From assembly GCF_002844575.1 (NCBI RefSeq), contig NZ_PIQO01000005.1:62001-126000 (forward strand): a stretch of 64,000 nucleotides of DNA, in the 5' to 3' direction. The DNA is from Heyndrickxia camelliae (GTDB lineage Bacteria; Bacillota; Bacilli; Bacillales; Bacillaceae_C). The notes under the pieces were generated by a model. It saw nothing but the letters and a program-made list of their open reading frames with translations. It was not told where the DNA came from and made no database searches. A program made the translations under genes and the position numbers. Positions 1 through 8,873 of this stretch are shown here, in pieces (position 1 is the stretch's first letter; every line of letters begins with the position of its first letter).

Positions 1-1
1 T

Positions 2-532
2 CATCAAGCAAATAAATATGTTATCGTCGGTCATTGGCCAGTTGGAAATTATACCACAAAATTACTATCAAACAATCCAATCATCGATGATAAGAAAAAA
101 ATCATCGCCATTGACGGCGGCAATAATGTGAAAAATGTAGGACAATTAAATGCATTTATTATCCAATCGGGAGACGTCTTTTCTACAACCTATGTGGATC
201 ACTTTCCAGAAATGAAGGTGAAAAAGGCATTTAAAGCAGACCCATCCTGGTCAGGCGTTATTTCATATATGAACTATGCACTGCAACTGGTGGAAAAAGG
301 CGAGCATTTCACCTTATGTAAACAACCGGAAACAAATCACTCTCTTTATGTGAAAAATGAATATATCCGTCAAACGGAAACTGGATATGAAGCGAAAGAG
401 GAAGTATCTTGTTCCCAATTAAGCGTAGAACAAGGGGATGTTGTTTCCATCATTGACGATCGTTGTACAGGTTTTACTTTAATTAAGAAAGACGGATTGG
501 TCGGTTGGATTGCCAAGGCAGCTTTGGAATAA
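2..532 (+). CDS. Metallophosphoesterase, C-terminal part (5' end outside window)
   Basis: The reading frame is open from base 2, so the start lies upstream of the window. The first residues contain VGHWPVGNY, followed by IIAIDGGNNV. These look like the late GH-x-P and DGG metal-site motifs of calcineurin-like phosphoesterases, which hydrolyse phosphomono- or diesters using two metal ions. The last 40 residues (QGDVVSIIDD through LVGWIAKAALE) resemble a small SH3-like beta domain, a common C-terminal addition in Bacillus relatives. The substrate cannot be inferred. The DNA after the stop carries a long inverted repeat that reaches into the ribosome binding site of the next gene. Confidence 0.75.
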   Translation, partial: HQANKYVIVGHWPVGNYTTKLLSNNPIIDDKKKIIAIDGGNNVKNVGQLNAFIIQSGDVFSTTYVDHFPEMKVKKAFKADPSWSGVISYMNYALQLVEKGEHFTLCKQPETNHSLYVKNEYIRQTETGYEAKEEVSCSQLSVEQGDVVSIIDDRCTGFTLIKKDGLVGWIAKAALE

Positions 533-593
533 CAGGGAAAGGCAAATTCAAAGCAATTAAACCAGATGTAAAAATAAAATGAAAGCAATCTCC

Positions 594-644
594 ATTCCAC
601 CTTTTTCTTCATAAAACATTAGTAAGAAAAGAAAAAGGTGGAAT
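594..644 (+). promoter_or_regulatory. 16-bp perfect inverted repeat covering the next gene's ribosome binding site
   Basis: ATTCCACCTTTTTCTT at 594-609 is an exact reverse complement of AAGAAAAAGGTGGAAT at 629-644, with a 19-nt loop. The 3' arm contains the AAAAGGTGG Shine-Dalgarno site of the SIMPL gene, which starts at 649. In RNA the hairpin would hide that site. It is not followed by a T-run, so a simple terminator is less likely. Confidence 0.6.
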
Positions 645-648
645 TCTT

Positions 649-1296
649 ATGTATTATCCTTCCTATCGAAGTGAATCTCCTCGTGTTATGACGGTGATTG
701 GAACCGCACAACTATCTCAAAAGCCGGATACCGTTACTATTCATTTAGAAATAATGACAGAAAATCAACAACTCCAGCAAGCACAACAGGAAAACGCTTT
801 TAAGATGAATCGAGTCATCCAAGCTCTATTACAAGCAGGATTAACAAAGGAAAATATCCAAACTTCTTCATATATTATTCATCCGAAATATGATTATGCT
901 GATGGAAAGCAAGTGTTTAAGGGCTATCAAGTATTCAACTCGATAATGGTAAGAATAAAAAACCTCAATCAAGCCGGTCAAATGATTGATATAGCTGTCC
1001 AAAATGGAGTAAACCAGGTTTCTAATATTCAATTCTCCATAGAAAATCATCATCGTTTTTACCGAGAGGCACTGAGCAATGCTCTCATAAATGCTGTGTC
1101 CAAGGCACAAACAATTGCTGAAACATTAAAGGTAAAAATGGATCCGATTCCAATGAAAATAGTGGAGGAAATGCATGAAATGTCTCATCTTATGCAAAAA
1201 TTCGCAGTGGTGGAGAATAGTATGTCCACCCCGATTGAACCAGGGGAAATCGTAATACAAGCGAAGGTCGAAGTGCAAATGGAGTTCTACGGGTGA
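649..1296 (+). CDS. SIMPL domain (DUF541) protein
   Basis: A 215-aa protein matching the SIMPL/DUF541 family. It has an N-terminal beta strand with MTVIGTAQLSQKPDTV, a helical segment rich in Gln (residues 40-60), and the typical LTKENIQTSSY stretch, then a second beta-helix half ending in GEIVIQAKVEVQMEF. Many family members are exported, but this one has no signal peptide and is probably cytoplasmic. The biochemical role of the family is unsettled; oxidative-stress and signalling links have been proposed. The start at 649 follows AAAAGGTGG by 6 nt. That ribosome binding site sits inside the inverted repeat at 594-644, so translation may be structure-controlled. Confidence 0.8.
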   Translation: MYYPSYRSESPRVMTVIGTAQLSQKPDTVTIHLEIMTENQQLQQAQQENAFKMNRVIQALLQAGLTKENIQTSSYIIHPKYDYADGKQVFKGYQVFNSIMVRIKNLNQAGQMIDIAVQNGVNQVSNIQFSIENHHRFYREALSNALINAVSKAQTIAETLKVKMDPIPMKIVEEMHEMSHLMQKFAVVENSMSTPIEPGEIVIQAKVEVQMEFYG

Positions 1297-1361
1297 ATAA
1301 CTGCATATTCTTTACAGCTGAAAAGCGCTAATTTGAATGTTTTTAATTTTCAATAAGAAAA

Positions 1362-1390
1362 TTGACTCCTACATGGAAATAAAATATATT
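1362..1390 (+). promoter_or_regulatory. Sigma-A type promoter for the MalY/PatB - RidA unit
   Basis: TTGACT at 1362-1367 and TATATT at 1385-1390 are separated by exactly 17 nt. The predicted transcript would have a leader of about 190 nt before the aminotransferase start at 1586. No riboswitch was recognised in that leader. Confidence 0.5.
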
Positions 1391-1585
1391 TATCATAATA
1401 AAAATTTCTGCTGAAACAGGTATTGGCCCCAATCTCATCAGAAGAAAACATGGATGTGATTCAATGCATTAAATGAAAAAAATGTCTTTTTCATTATGGG
1501 CTGTATCAGAGGTGGCAAAGCATAGGAAACAATGGAAGCAATAAACTATCGATGCTTAAATAAAGCTTAATGGAGGGAAATGAAC

Positions 1586-2776
1586 ATGAAATATAACTTT
1601 GACCAAGAAATTAATCGTTATAATACCAGCTCTGTAAAATGGGATGAAGTAGACACTATTTTTGGCGGAGAAAACCTATTACCGATGTGGGTGGCGGATA
1701 TGGATTTTAAAGTGCCCGAGCCTGTAATCGAAGCGGTAAAACAACGAGCGGAGCACGGAATCTTTGGTTATACAGCAAGAAACGATTCCTATTACGAAGC
1801 CATCATCGGCTGGATGGAGCGGCGCCATAATTGGAAGGTGGAAAAAGATTGGATTTGTCATGCACCAGGTGTCGTTCCTGCGCTGGGAATGCTTGTTAGA
1901 ACGTTTACCAAACCAGGGGATAAAATTATCATTCAACCACCTGTCTATTATCCTTTCACAAATGTCGTAGAGAAAAATGAAAGAGTCATTGTTCCAAATC
2001 CTTTGAAATACAAAAACGGTAGATATGTCATGGACTTGGAAGATTTGGAGAATAAAATCGACCAAGATGTGAAGATGATCATTATTTCTAGTCCTCATAA
2101 CCCTGTTGGCAGAGTCTGGACGAAGGAAGAGCTCACCCAATTAGGTAATATTTGCTTGAAAAATAATATCCTTGTCGTATCGGATGAAATCCATTTTGAT
2201 TTAATTTTAAAAGGGCATACCCATACACCTTTTGCCTCCATCTCAGAAGAATTTGCTCAGAATTCCATTGTTTGTACAGCTCCAAGTAAGACATTTAATC
2301 TTGCAGGATTGCAAACATCCAATATTATTATTCCGAATCCATCTTTACGGGAACAATTTACAAATACTATAGAATCCCTTTTTATAGGTATGACTAATAC
2401 CTTTGGGCTTGTTGCAACAGAGAGTGCCTACCGTTACGGGGACGAATGGCTTGATCAATTACTAGAATATTTACAGCAAAATGCAGAGTTTTTAACAGAT
2501 TATATCAATCAATATATACCTGAGCTGAAAGTAGTCCCATTAGAGGGCACCTATCTTGTATGGATTGACTGCAGAGATCTCAGTCTTGAAGTGAAACAGC
2601 TTGAACATTTAATGCAAAAGGAAGCGAAAGTTGCTTTAGATGAAGGCTATATATTTGGCAAATGGGGAGAAGGCTTTACCAGAATGAACATTGCTTGTCC
2701 GCGAACTACATTAGAGGAGGGCTTAAGAAGAATTGAAAAAGCAGTAAAAAGCATTAGAGGGGTTGCTTCGAAATAA
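1586..2776 (+). CDS. MalY/PatB-type PLP-dependent cystathionine beta-lyase / aminotransferase
   Basis: A fold-type I PLP enzyme of the MalY/PatB class, about 396 aa, the usual length. Visible marks are NLLPMWVADMDF near the N-terminus (typical of this class), SSPHNPVGRVW, the cofactor Asp/Tyr region VVSDEIHFDL, and the Schiff-base lysine in TAPSKTFNLAGLQ (about residue 235). Family members cleave cystathionine or other cysteine conjugates by beta-elimination, or transaminate. ATG codons occur at 1580 and 1586. The GGAGGG site (1572-1577) is 8 nt from the second but only 2 nt from the first, so 1586 is preferred. RidA follows 54 nt downstream and fits the chemistry, because beta-lyases release reactive enamines. 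Confidence 0.88.
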   Translation: MKYNFDQEINRYNTSSVKWDEVDTIFGGENLLPMWVADMDFKVPEPVIEAVKQRAEHGIFGYTARNDSYYEAIIGWMERRHNWKVEKDWICHAPGVVPALGMLVRTFTKPGDKIIIQPPVYYPFTNVVEKNERVIVPNPLKYKNGRYVMDLEDLENKIDQDVKMIIISSPHNPVGRVWTKEELTQLGNICLKNNILVVSDEIHFDLILKGHTHTPFASISEEFAQNSIVCTAPSKTFNLAGLQTSNIIIPNPSLREQFTNTIESLFIGMTNTFGLVATESAYRYGDEWLDQLLEYLQQNAEFLTDYINQYIPELKVVPLEGTYLVWIDCRDLSLEVKQLEHLMQKEAKVALDEGYIFGKWGEGFTRMNIACPRTTLEEGLRRIEKAVKSIRGVASK

Positions 2777-2830
2777 AAAATTCCTAGATGTTATGCGAAT
2801 AAGATATTTAAGAAATGGAGTTGAATAGAA

Positions 2831-3208
2831 ATGTATAAGGCAGTTTTTACGGAAAAGGCACCAAAAGCGCTTGGTCCGTATTCCCAAGCGATTAGAGTGG
2901 GTGATTTCATGTTTATTTCTGGGCAAACTCCCATTAATCCTCAAACAAATGAAATAGTGGAGAGCGATATTGTTCTGCAAACTCGTCAGGCAATGGAAAA
3001 TATTAAAGCCATTTTAGAACAAGAAGGACTGAGCCTTGACCATTTGGTGAAAACGACTATTTTCTTAAAAGATATGAACCAATTTTCCATTGTAAATGAG
3101 GAATATGGAAAATATCTCGGTGACCATCGCCCAGCTAGATCAACTGTCGAAGTAAGCCGTCTTCCGAAAGATGCCTTAATTGAAATCGAAGCCATTGCCA
3201 CAGTTTAA
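2831..3208 (+). CDS. ridA: RidA family reactive intermediate/imine deaminase
   Basis: A 125-aa protein with the full RidA (YjgF/UK114) pattern: [18 protein letters not shown] at residues 15-32, [20 protein letters not shown], and the C-terminal [20 protein letters not shown]. That last stretch carries the Arg that binds the imine carboxylate and the Glu of the active site. RidA hydrolyses 2-aminoacrylate and related enamines made by PLP enzymes and so protects other PLP enzymes. It lies directly downstream of a MalY/PatB lyase and before a terminator, so the two probably form one transcription unit. The start has GGAG 5 to 10 nt upstream. Confidence 0.93.
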   Translation: MYKAVFTEKAPKALGPYSQAIRVGDFMFISGQTPINPQTNEIVESDIVLQTRQAMENIKAILEQEGLSLDHLVKTTIFLKDMNQFSIVNEEYGKYLGDHRPARSTVEVSRLPKDALIEIEAIATV

Positions 3209-3245
3209 TAAACTTGTAGTTAAGTTTGCGTATTGGATGAATGTA

Positions 3246-3279
3246 AAGATCCTGAGTATTAGTGTCAGGGTCTTTTTTA
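3246..3279 (+). terminator. Rho-independent terminator after ridA
   Basis: The AAGATCCTGA / TCAGGGTCTT stem (one G-U pair) is followed by a run of T. It closes the lyase-ridA unit. Confidence 0.8.
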
Positions 3280-3394
3280 TTGTGAAAGGGGAAAAAGGCA
3301 GTAAATTTAATAATATTTTCCTTAATTAGTCAAATGGTGTTATAAAAGCAAAAATAATAAGAAAAATAAAAGGGATAAAGGAGAATGAAAATGA

Positions 3395-5428
3395 ATGGAT
3401 AATTTTTTGATTGTGTTATTGTTATTAGCTATTATTGGACTTTCTAATGTTATCAATCATCTAGTTCCGTATATTCCGGTTCCTCTAATTCAAATTGCAC
3501 TTGGTGTAGTTATTGCTGTACTTCCATTCGGCATTCATGTCCCAATGGAATCAGAATTGTTTTTGGTATTATTTATTGCACCATTACTATTTAATGATGG
3601 CCGGAATACATCCAGAATTGCTTTATGGAAATTGAGGACCCCTATATTGCTGTTGGCACTTGGGCTTGTGTTTGTAACTGTATTTGTCATTGGATTTTTC
3701 ATTCATTGGCTAATCCCAACTATCCCGCTGCCTGCATCTTTTGCCCTTGCTGCTCTTTTGTCACCGACAGATGCAGTTGCAGTAAGTGCAATGTCAAGCC
3801 GCGTAAAGATGCCAAGAATCATTATGCATATATTAGAGGGAGAGGGATTGATGAATGATGCATCAGGACTAGTTGCTTTCAATTTTGCCATTACAGCAAT
3901 GGTAACAGGTGCCTTTTCTCTCGTAAACGCAAGCATAAGTTTCCTTATTATTGCAATTGGAGGCTTTGTGGGCGGAGCATTTTTAGCATTTATCATTATA
4001 CGGATTAGGGTTCTATTGCGTAGCCTTGGAATGGAAGATGTAACCATTCATATGCTTATTCAAATTCTAACCCCTTTTGTCATTTATCTATTGATAGAAC
4101 ATATTCATCTATCTGGAATTTTGGCGGTAGTTGCTGCTGGTATCGTGCATGCGATTGAAAGGGATCGTGAAAAATCGCCGACTGTTGAACTGCAAGTGGT
4201 CTCCAAAAGCACATGGACGGTTATTTTATATGTTTTAAATGGGCTCGTATTTGTTTTACTGGGGCTTCAAATTCCGAGTGTGGCCACCACAATCTTTAAA
4301 GATCCATTATTTAATAATTTTGTTGTCATTAAATATATCATTATTATTACTACAGCATTGCTTTTCCTCCGCTTTGTTTGGGTTCTTCTTTCTGGGTGGA
4401 TGGGTGTAAAGATAAAAAAACAAAAAGCTGATTGGTTCAAGCTTAGACATGCAGGAATTACTACCATTGCTGGTGTACGGGGAGCAGTAACTCTAGCTGG
4501 AGCTTTTTCGATTCCGTATGTTTTATCGGATGGCGGCCCATTCCCTGAACGATCGTTAATTATCTTTATTGCAGCTGGAGTTATCTTATTAACGCTTATA
4601 ATAGCAAGTATATTTTTACCTCTCATGGCGAAACCGGATGGAGGGAACATCGCTCTGGAGCGGGAAAAGATGGAGAAAGCAGCGATGATTCAGATGAAAA
4701 TTGCAGCGATTCGAGAAACAAGAAAGGTAATGAATGAAGACAATCGCACGGCTGCACTGTCTATTATTTCTTCTTATAACCAGAGAATTATCGAACTGCA
4801 AAGTGGAATAGGGGGACGTGATTCCCTTGATTTTAAAAAGGTAGAGAAACTCACGCGTTTGCAGGCCTTAGAAGCGGAGTCACAATACGTTGGAAAAATC
4901 GTAAAAAGGAAAGAAGTGGATCGCGAGACTGCTTATAAATTACAAGAACATATTCATAGGATGGAAATCGCTATTACAAACCAGCAGCGATTTCGAGCCC
5001 TCATTATTTGGAATATGTTAAGGAGGGCCAGTATTCGTTTTTTGCAATTTTTTTCTCCTAAAAAAGTGGAAATACGCCGACAACACAGGAAAAAGTTTCG
5101 TAAAATAGCAGAGCTAAAGATAGATATGGCGAAAGCAGCTATCCAGTTTTTAATAAAGAACATGACTCTGGAAAATCGGGATATTAGTTATGCTGTGATT
5201 GGTGAATACAATCAGTTAATTCAAAAACTAGAGGGAGCCAGGAATAACAAGGATTCAAGGATGGACGAACGTTTTGAAAGAGAATTAAAAGACAAGGCAT
5301 TTCAAGCAGAACGAGATGAAATTCAAAATATGTTTGAACAAGGAGAAATTCCAATAGATTTAGTAAGAAAGCTGCGGAGGCAAATAAATATGAGAGAAGT
5401 TTATTGGATGGAAGGAAATAGTATTTGA
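3395..5428 (+). CDS. nhaK: CPA1 family cation:proton antiporter, NhaK-like
   Basis: A 677-aa protein closely resembling B. subtilis NhaK (YvgP, about 670 aa), a Na+/K+/Li+/Rb+:H+ antiporter of the plasma membrane. Residues 1-400 form about 12 membrane segments. LAALLSPTDAVAVSAMSSRVK and EGEGLMNDASGLVAF carry the family's ion-site Asp residues, and GVRGAVTLAGAFSIP is a conserved TM signature. A long charged cytoplasmic tail of about 270 aa follows. The start at 3395 is 11 nt from AAAGGAG. A better spaced ATG at 3391 reads only M-N-G-stop and overlaps this start, so the spacing is odd. The gene stands alone between two terminators. Confidence 0.88.
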   Translation: MDNFLIVLLLLAIIGLSNVINHLVPYIPVPLIQIALGVVIAVLPFGIHVPMESELFLVLFIAPLLFNDGRNTSRIALWKLRTPILLLALGLVFVTVFVIGFFIHWLIPTIPLPASFALAALLSPTDAVAVSAMSSRVKMPRIIMHILEGEGLMNDASGLVAFNFAITAMVTGAFSLVNASISFLIIAIGGFVGGAFLAFIIIRIRVLLRSLGMEDVTIHMLIQILTPFVIYLLIEHIHLSGILAVVAAGIVHAIERDREKSPTVELQVVSKSTWTVILYVLNGLVFVLLGLQIPSVATTIFKDPLFNNFVVIKYIIIITTALLFLRFVWVLLSGWMGVKIKKQKADWFKLRHAGITTIAGVRGAVTLAGAFSIPYVLSDGGPFPERSLIIFIAAGVILLTLIIASIFLPLMAKPDGGNIALEREKMEKAAMIQMKIAAIRETRKVMNEDNRTAALSIISSYNQRIIELQSGIGGRDSLDFKKVEKLTRLQALEAESQYVGKIVKRKEVDRETAYKLQEHIHRMEIAITNQQRFRALIIWNMLRRASIRFLQFFSPKKVEIRRQHRKKFRKIAELKIDMAKAAIQFLIKNMTLENRDISYAVIGEYNQLIQKLEGARNNKDSRMDERFERELKDKAFQAERDEIQNMFEQGEIPIDLVRKLRRQINMREVYWMEGNSI

Positions 5429-5438
5429 AGTCATGAAT

Positions 5439-5474
5439 AAGCCCCTCTTTCTCGTTGCAAAGAAAAAGGGGCTT
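5439..5474. terminator. Bidirectional terminator between nhaK and ilvE
   Basis: The AAGCCCCTCTTTCT / AGAAAAAGGGGCTT stem lies between the convergent nhaK and ilvE genes, with T-rich flanks on both strands. Confidence 0.75.
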
Positions 5475-5479
5475 GTTTA

Positions 5480-6553
5480 TCACTTAACTTCAACTGTCCA
5501 ATCAAATAAATCAGGTTCTAATCCATTCTGAATACTGGTCAGTGTATCGTAGATTTTTTGAGAAAGCGATCCGGTTTTTCCATTGTTAATCACCATTTTT
5601 TCGCCTTCCCAGTTCAATTCTCCAACTGGTGAAATGACAGCTGCTGTCCCAGTCCCAAACACTTCTTCCAGTTCTCCATTTTTGAAGCTGTCATAAATTT
5701 CATCGATGGATATTCTTCGTTCCTGGACTGGAACACCCCAATATTTAAGAAGGTTTATAACAGAATCACGCGTAACCCCAGCTAAAATACTGCCGTTTAG
5801 TTCAGGAGTTACAACCTTTCCATTGATTTTAAAGAAAATGTTCATACTCCCTACTTCTTCAATATATCTTTTTTCAATACCGTCCAACCATAATACTTGG
5901 GAATACCCTTGTTTTTCCGATACTTCCTGAGCTTTTAAACTAGCAGCATAATTTCCGGCTGTTTTCGCCTTTCCAGTTCCTCCTTCTACTGCCCGGACAA
6001 ATTCTCGTTCTACAAAAATTTTAACAGGATGAATTCCTTCTTTGTAATAGGAACCTACCGGCGATAAAATAATCATCAACTTGTATGATTTTGATGCTGC
6101 TACACCAAGATAAGGTTCCGTTGAAATAATAAAAGGACGGATATATAACGATGTCCCCTCAGCAGAAGGTACCCAATCCTTATCGAGATTAACCAACTGC
6201 TTTAAAGCATTCAATACAAAATCCTCATCTATTTGTGGGATACACAAGCGCTCATTTGAAAGATTTAATCTTTCCATATTCTTTTCAGGTCTAAAAAGAA
6301 GTACTTTGTCCTCCTTTGTCCTATAAGCTTTCAATCCCTCAAATACCGTTTGTCCATAGTGAAAGATCATGGCAGCGGGGTCTAATGTGATGGGCTGGTA
6401 GGGCACAATCCTAGGCTCGTACCAACCTTTCTCTTCAGAATAATCCATCATGAACATATGGTCAGTAAAAATTCTGCCAAATTCTAGTTGATCTGAAGCG
6501 GGTTTTGCTTTCCTTGATTGGCTGTGGGTAATTTGAATTTGTTGATTTTCCAT
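5480..6553 (-). CDS. ilvE: Branched-chain amino acid aminotransferase
   Basis: A 357-aa fold-type IV PLP transaminase of the long (type II) BCAT group, which interconverts Leu/Ile/Val and their 2-oxo acids. It shows AMIFHYGQTVFEGLKAYR (residues 61-78), the PLP lysine in GGTGKAKTAGNYAASL (K197), and the phosphate-binding GTGTAAVISPVG near residue 300. The start at 6553 follows GAAGGA on the minus strand. It is isolated here: no ilv/leu biosynthesis genes are nearby, so it probably works as a housekeeping or catabolic BCAT with its own promoter in the 6554-6700 gap. Confidence 0.95.
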   Translation of the reverse strand: MENQQIQITHSQSRKAKPASDQLEFGRIFTDHMFMMDYSEEKGWYEPRIVPYQPITLDPAAMIFHYGQTVFEGLKAYRTKEDKVLLFRPEKNMERLNLSNERLCIPQIDEDFVLNALKQLVNLDKDWVPSAEGTSLYIRPFIISTEPYLGVAASKSYKLMIILSPVGSYYKEGIHPVKIFVEREFVRAVEGGTGKAKTAGNYAASLKAQEVSEKQGYSQVLWLDGIEKRYIEEVGSMNIFFKINGKVVTPELNGSILAGVTRDSVINLLKYWGVPVQERRISIDEIYDSFKNGELEEVFGTGTAAVISPVGELNWEGEKMVINNGKTGSLSQKIYDTLTSIQNGLEPDLFDWTVEVK

Positions 6554-6719
6554 GTTTGATCCTTCTTTTCATGTGAGTTTAATAATTTTAAGTACTATTA
6601 TTACAGTTTTAAAGTAGTAAAGCAATCCCTTTTGCAAGAATATTAAATAAATTTGAGGAGTAGTTTGGGTTTAAATCGAACTATATATAGAGATAAATAT
6701 TATAGGAGGAATAGTACAG

Positions 6720-7391
6720 TTGTCCAATTTAGAACTCATGAAGCTTCATGTAAATGTTTTATTTCAACATAATGGCGAAAATAAAATTACATATGTGAAC
6801 GAACCTCCACATGAGGAGGCGCCACGGTTATTTATCGGTGGGACAAAAGATGGATACGTAGTAAGGTATCATCATTCTCTCTGTGAAGAGATGGTCAAAG
6901 ACTTGGCCCGAATTATAGGTTCAGATAGTAATCCTCCTTTAGCTGAAATAATCCAAATCCTAAACCAGAATCGAGAGCTAGACAGTGTATGGATTGGACC
7001 TGCATATATTTTTCCATATGTGAAAAGCAGTGCAACAAAAGCGGTGAAAATCACTCCATCCAATAAAGAAATGTTATTACCGCAATTCCCCTTTACATTT
7101 AATGAATTTGAGTTAAGGCAACCATGTTACGCAATTGTTCAAGATGGGATGGTGGTTTCATTATGCATGAGTGCTAGACAAACCGATGTTGCTGCTGAGG
7201 CTAGCTTATACACCATGGAAGATTATCGCGGAAAGGGCTATGGGGTAGATGTTGCAAACGCATGGGCTGCTGAAGTGCAGAGTCAGGGGAAGGTAGCTTT
7301 GTATAGCACTTCTTGGGATAACTTTTCCTCACAATCAGTGGCGAAGAAACTGAATTTGAAACAATTTGGAACAGATATACATATTCGCTAA
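6720..7391 (+). CDS. GNAT family N-acetyltransferase
   Basis: A 223-aa protein. The C-terminal half holds the GNAT core: VAAEASLYTMEDYRGKGYG is the acetyl-CoA pyrophosphate loop (Q/R-x-x-G-x-G/A pattern, about residues 160-178), followed by WDNFSSQSVAKKLNLKQFG, the typical last strand-helix. The N-terminal half is less conserved and may set substrate choice. It starts with TTG at 6720, 10 nt after AGGAGG (6704-6709). Its 3' end overlaps the convergent neighbour by 4 bp. Substrate unknown. Confidence 0.8.
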   Translation: MSNLELMKLHVNVLFQHNGENKITYVNEPPHEEAPRLFIGGTKDGYVVRYHHSLCEEMVKDLARIIGSDSNPPLAEIIQILNQNRELDSVWIGPAYIFPYVKSSATKAVKITPSNKEMLLPQFPFTFNEFELRQPCYAIVQDGMVVSLCMSARQTDVAAEASLYTMEDYRGKGYGVDVANAWAAEVQSQGKVALYSTSWDNFSSQSVAKKLNLKQFGTDIHIR

Positions 7392-7801
7392 TTTGGGGTT
7401 GGAGCTTTTTCTCTTTCCTTTAAAATATCCTGGATTATTGCTAAATGAAAAGCTGCCCAGGCTTTTTCACGAAAATGGAGGAGAACACTAATCACAAGAA
7501 TAAGAAGATATATAAAACCAAAAATAGCCCATAGTTTACTCCCCTCATGAAAAAGAAATTTCTGTAATTGAGTGGCGAACAGAAACAACAGCCAAGGAAT
7601 AGAGGAAACAAAAAGAGGAATAATGCCAGATGCACTCTTCTCCTTTAGCATGCGATAGTATATAAGGGTTAATGTTTTGCTATCAATCGATTCATAAAAT
7701 TCCTTTACTTCCTTAATTTCATTCAAAAATTCGGCTTGGCTGACGCCTTTTTCTTTTACTTGTAAATAGACTTTATGAGCATCTCCGCGAAAAGAAAACA
7801 T
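7388..7801 (-). CDS. Two-TM hypothetical membrane protein
   Basis: I do not recognise this 137-aa protein. Residues 1-55 are soluble and charged. Two hydrophobic segments follow, at about 60-80 (IIPLFVSSIPWLLFLFATQL) and 90-110 (AIFGFIYLLILVISVLLHF), and then an amphipathic tail. It starts at 7801 with an AAGGAG site just upstream on the minus strand. The 4-bp convergent overlap with the GNAT gene suggests a compact, probably real gene. Confidence 0.6.
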   Translation of the reverse strand: MFSFRGDAHKVYLQVKEKGVSQAEFLNEIKEVKEFYESIDSKTLTLIYYRMLKEKSASGIIPLFVSSIPWLLFLFATQLQKFLFHEGSKLWAIFGFIYLLILVISVLLHFREKAWAAFHLAIIQDILKEREKAPTPN

Positions 7802-7936
7802 CTTATTCTCCTTTTATAAAGTAACTTGATTTTTTTAGTTTGTGAAAATAGGTTTAATCTATACGGTTTTGAATTGCGAAGCTATGTGATATACGAAGGT
7901 GGGAGTGGAATGAGAAAAGGGTTATCAAGAATTGAG

Positions 7937-8012
7937 ATAGGTGCACGAAGACGGAATCAACTAAAAAGGGAGAGGTGCCCGAAAGCTGGATATCAAACTA
8001 GATTCGGGCTCT
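7937..8012. repeat. Possible dispersed repeat remnant with hairpin
   Basis: GATAGGTGCACGAA and GGGAGAGGTGCCCGAAAG recur in similar form at about 35117-35200 (GATAGGTGCTTGAA; GGGAGATAGGTGCCCAAAAA). The second block forms a GCCCGAA / TTCGGGC hairpin. A short reading frame across it has no family resemblance and was not called. Confidence 0.4.
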
Positions 8013-8081
8013 GAAAGATACGGAATAATTCTTTATAGGACTCAAAATAAGCGCTTTATAGAGAAAAGGGTTTTATAATTT

Positions 8082-8747
8082 CTAGTCAAATTTAATCCTT
8101 TCAATCTCCGGCAATACTTGCAGTAATTTTACAATTTCGTTATCCTTTATTGTCTTCTTTGATTTTAGTTGAAAGTCGATGGAGTAGTGAGTATGTGTAT
8201 CAGAGGATATAACTGTTACTTGATAGCTCACTACGTCAATCTGTTGGGATGTTAAGATATCTAAGATGTTTACTATGACTTCATTGGAAGTAACATGGAT
8301 ATTTAATTTATGAACCTTGGATATAATCGGCTGAAATAGTCTTTTTAACACCTCTAGCCCAACTAAAACAAGAATTGTTCCACAAATACTAACGATGTAC
8401 ATACCAGCTCCAATCGCTAGCCCGATGCCTGCTGTTGCCCAAAGTCCTGCTGCAGTAGTCAAACCGCGAACGGATTGTCGCTGTACTAAGATGGTGCCAG
8501 CTCCTAAAAAACCGACTCCACTGACTACCCCAGCTGCAATACGGCTTGGATCTAACTCTATTGTCCCTGTATGTACAACATCATAGAAGGCGTATTTAGA
8601 TACTATCATCGCAAGGGCGCTGCCAACTGCAACCAAAAAATGAGTGCGCAAGCCTGCTTCTTTAAAACGCTTTTCCCTTTCGAAGCCAACAAGTGCTCCA
8701 AGAATTCCAGCTATCACAAGTCTTGCCATGAGTTCCAATTCTGTCAT
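8082..8747 (-). CDS. MgtC/SapB family membrane protein
   Basis: A 221-aa protein with the MgtC signature GILGALVGFEREKRFKEAGLR at residues 14-34, ALAMIVSKYAF, and the glycine-rich VVSGVGFLGAGTILVQ (94-109) and GLTTAAGLWATAGIGLAIG (115-133). It has four to five TM segments in residues 1-140 and a cytoplasmic ACT-like C-terminal domain. Related proteins include Salmonella MgtC and B. subtilis SapB. MgtC proteins affect Mg2+ homeostasis and ATP synthase activity, and the role in Bacillus is unclear. No Mg2+ riboswitch was seen upstream (8748-8873). Confidence 0.88.
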   Translation of the reverse strand: MTELELMARLVIAGILGALVGFEREKRFKEAGLRTHFLVAVGSALAMIVSKYAFYDVVHTGTIELDPSRIAAGVVSGVGFLGAGTILVQRQSVRGLTTAAGLWATAGIGLAIGAGMYIVSICGTILVLVGLEVLKRLFQPIISKVHKLNIHVTSNEVIVNILDILTSQQIDVVSYQVTVISSDTHTHYSIDFQLKSKKTIKDNEIVKLLQVLPEIERIKFD

Positions 8748-8873
8748 AGTATTCTTTCCCCTCTATACAATGTTTCACTATTGGGTTACACCAATGTGTT
8801 TGTATTCAGAAAGTACTCTTCATTAATACCCATAATACATGGCTTTGAAACGAGGAAAAAATTCATAATCGAG

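Noticed and set aside
370-612. Antisense frames inside well supported genes throughout the window
   Set aside because: They are shadows of the opposite-strand coding sequence with no starts or motifs.
7826-8014. 62-aa plus-strand frame
   Set aside because: It overlaps a repeat-like segment and has no family resemblance.
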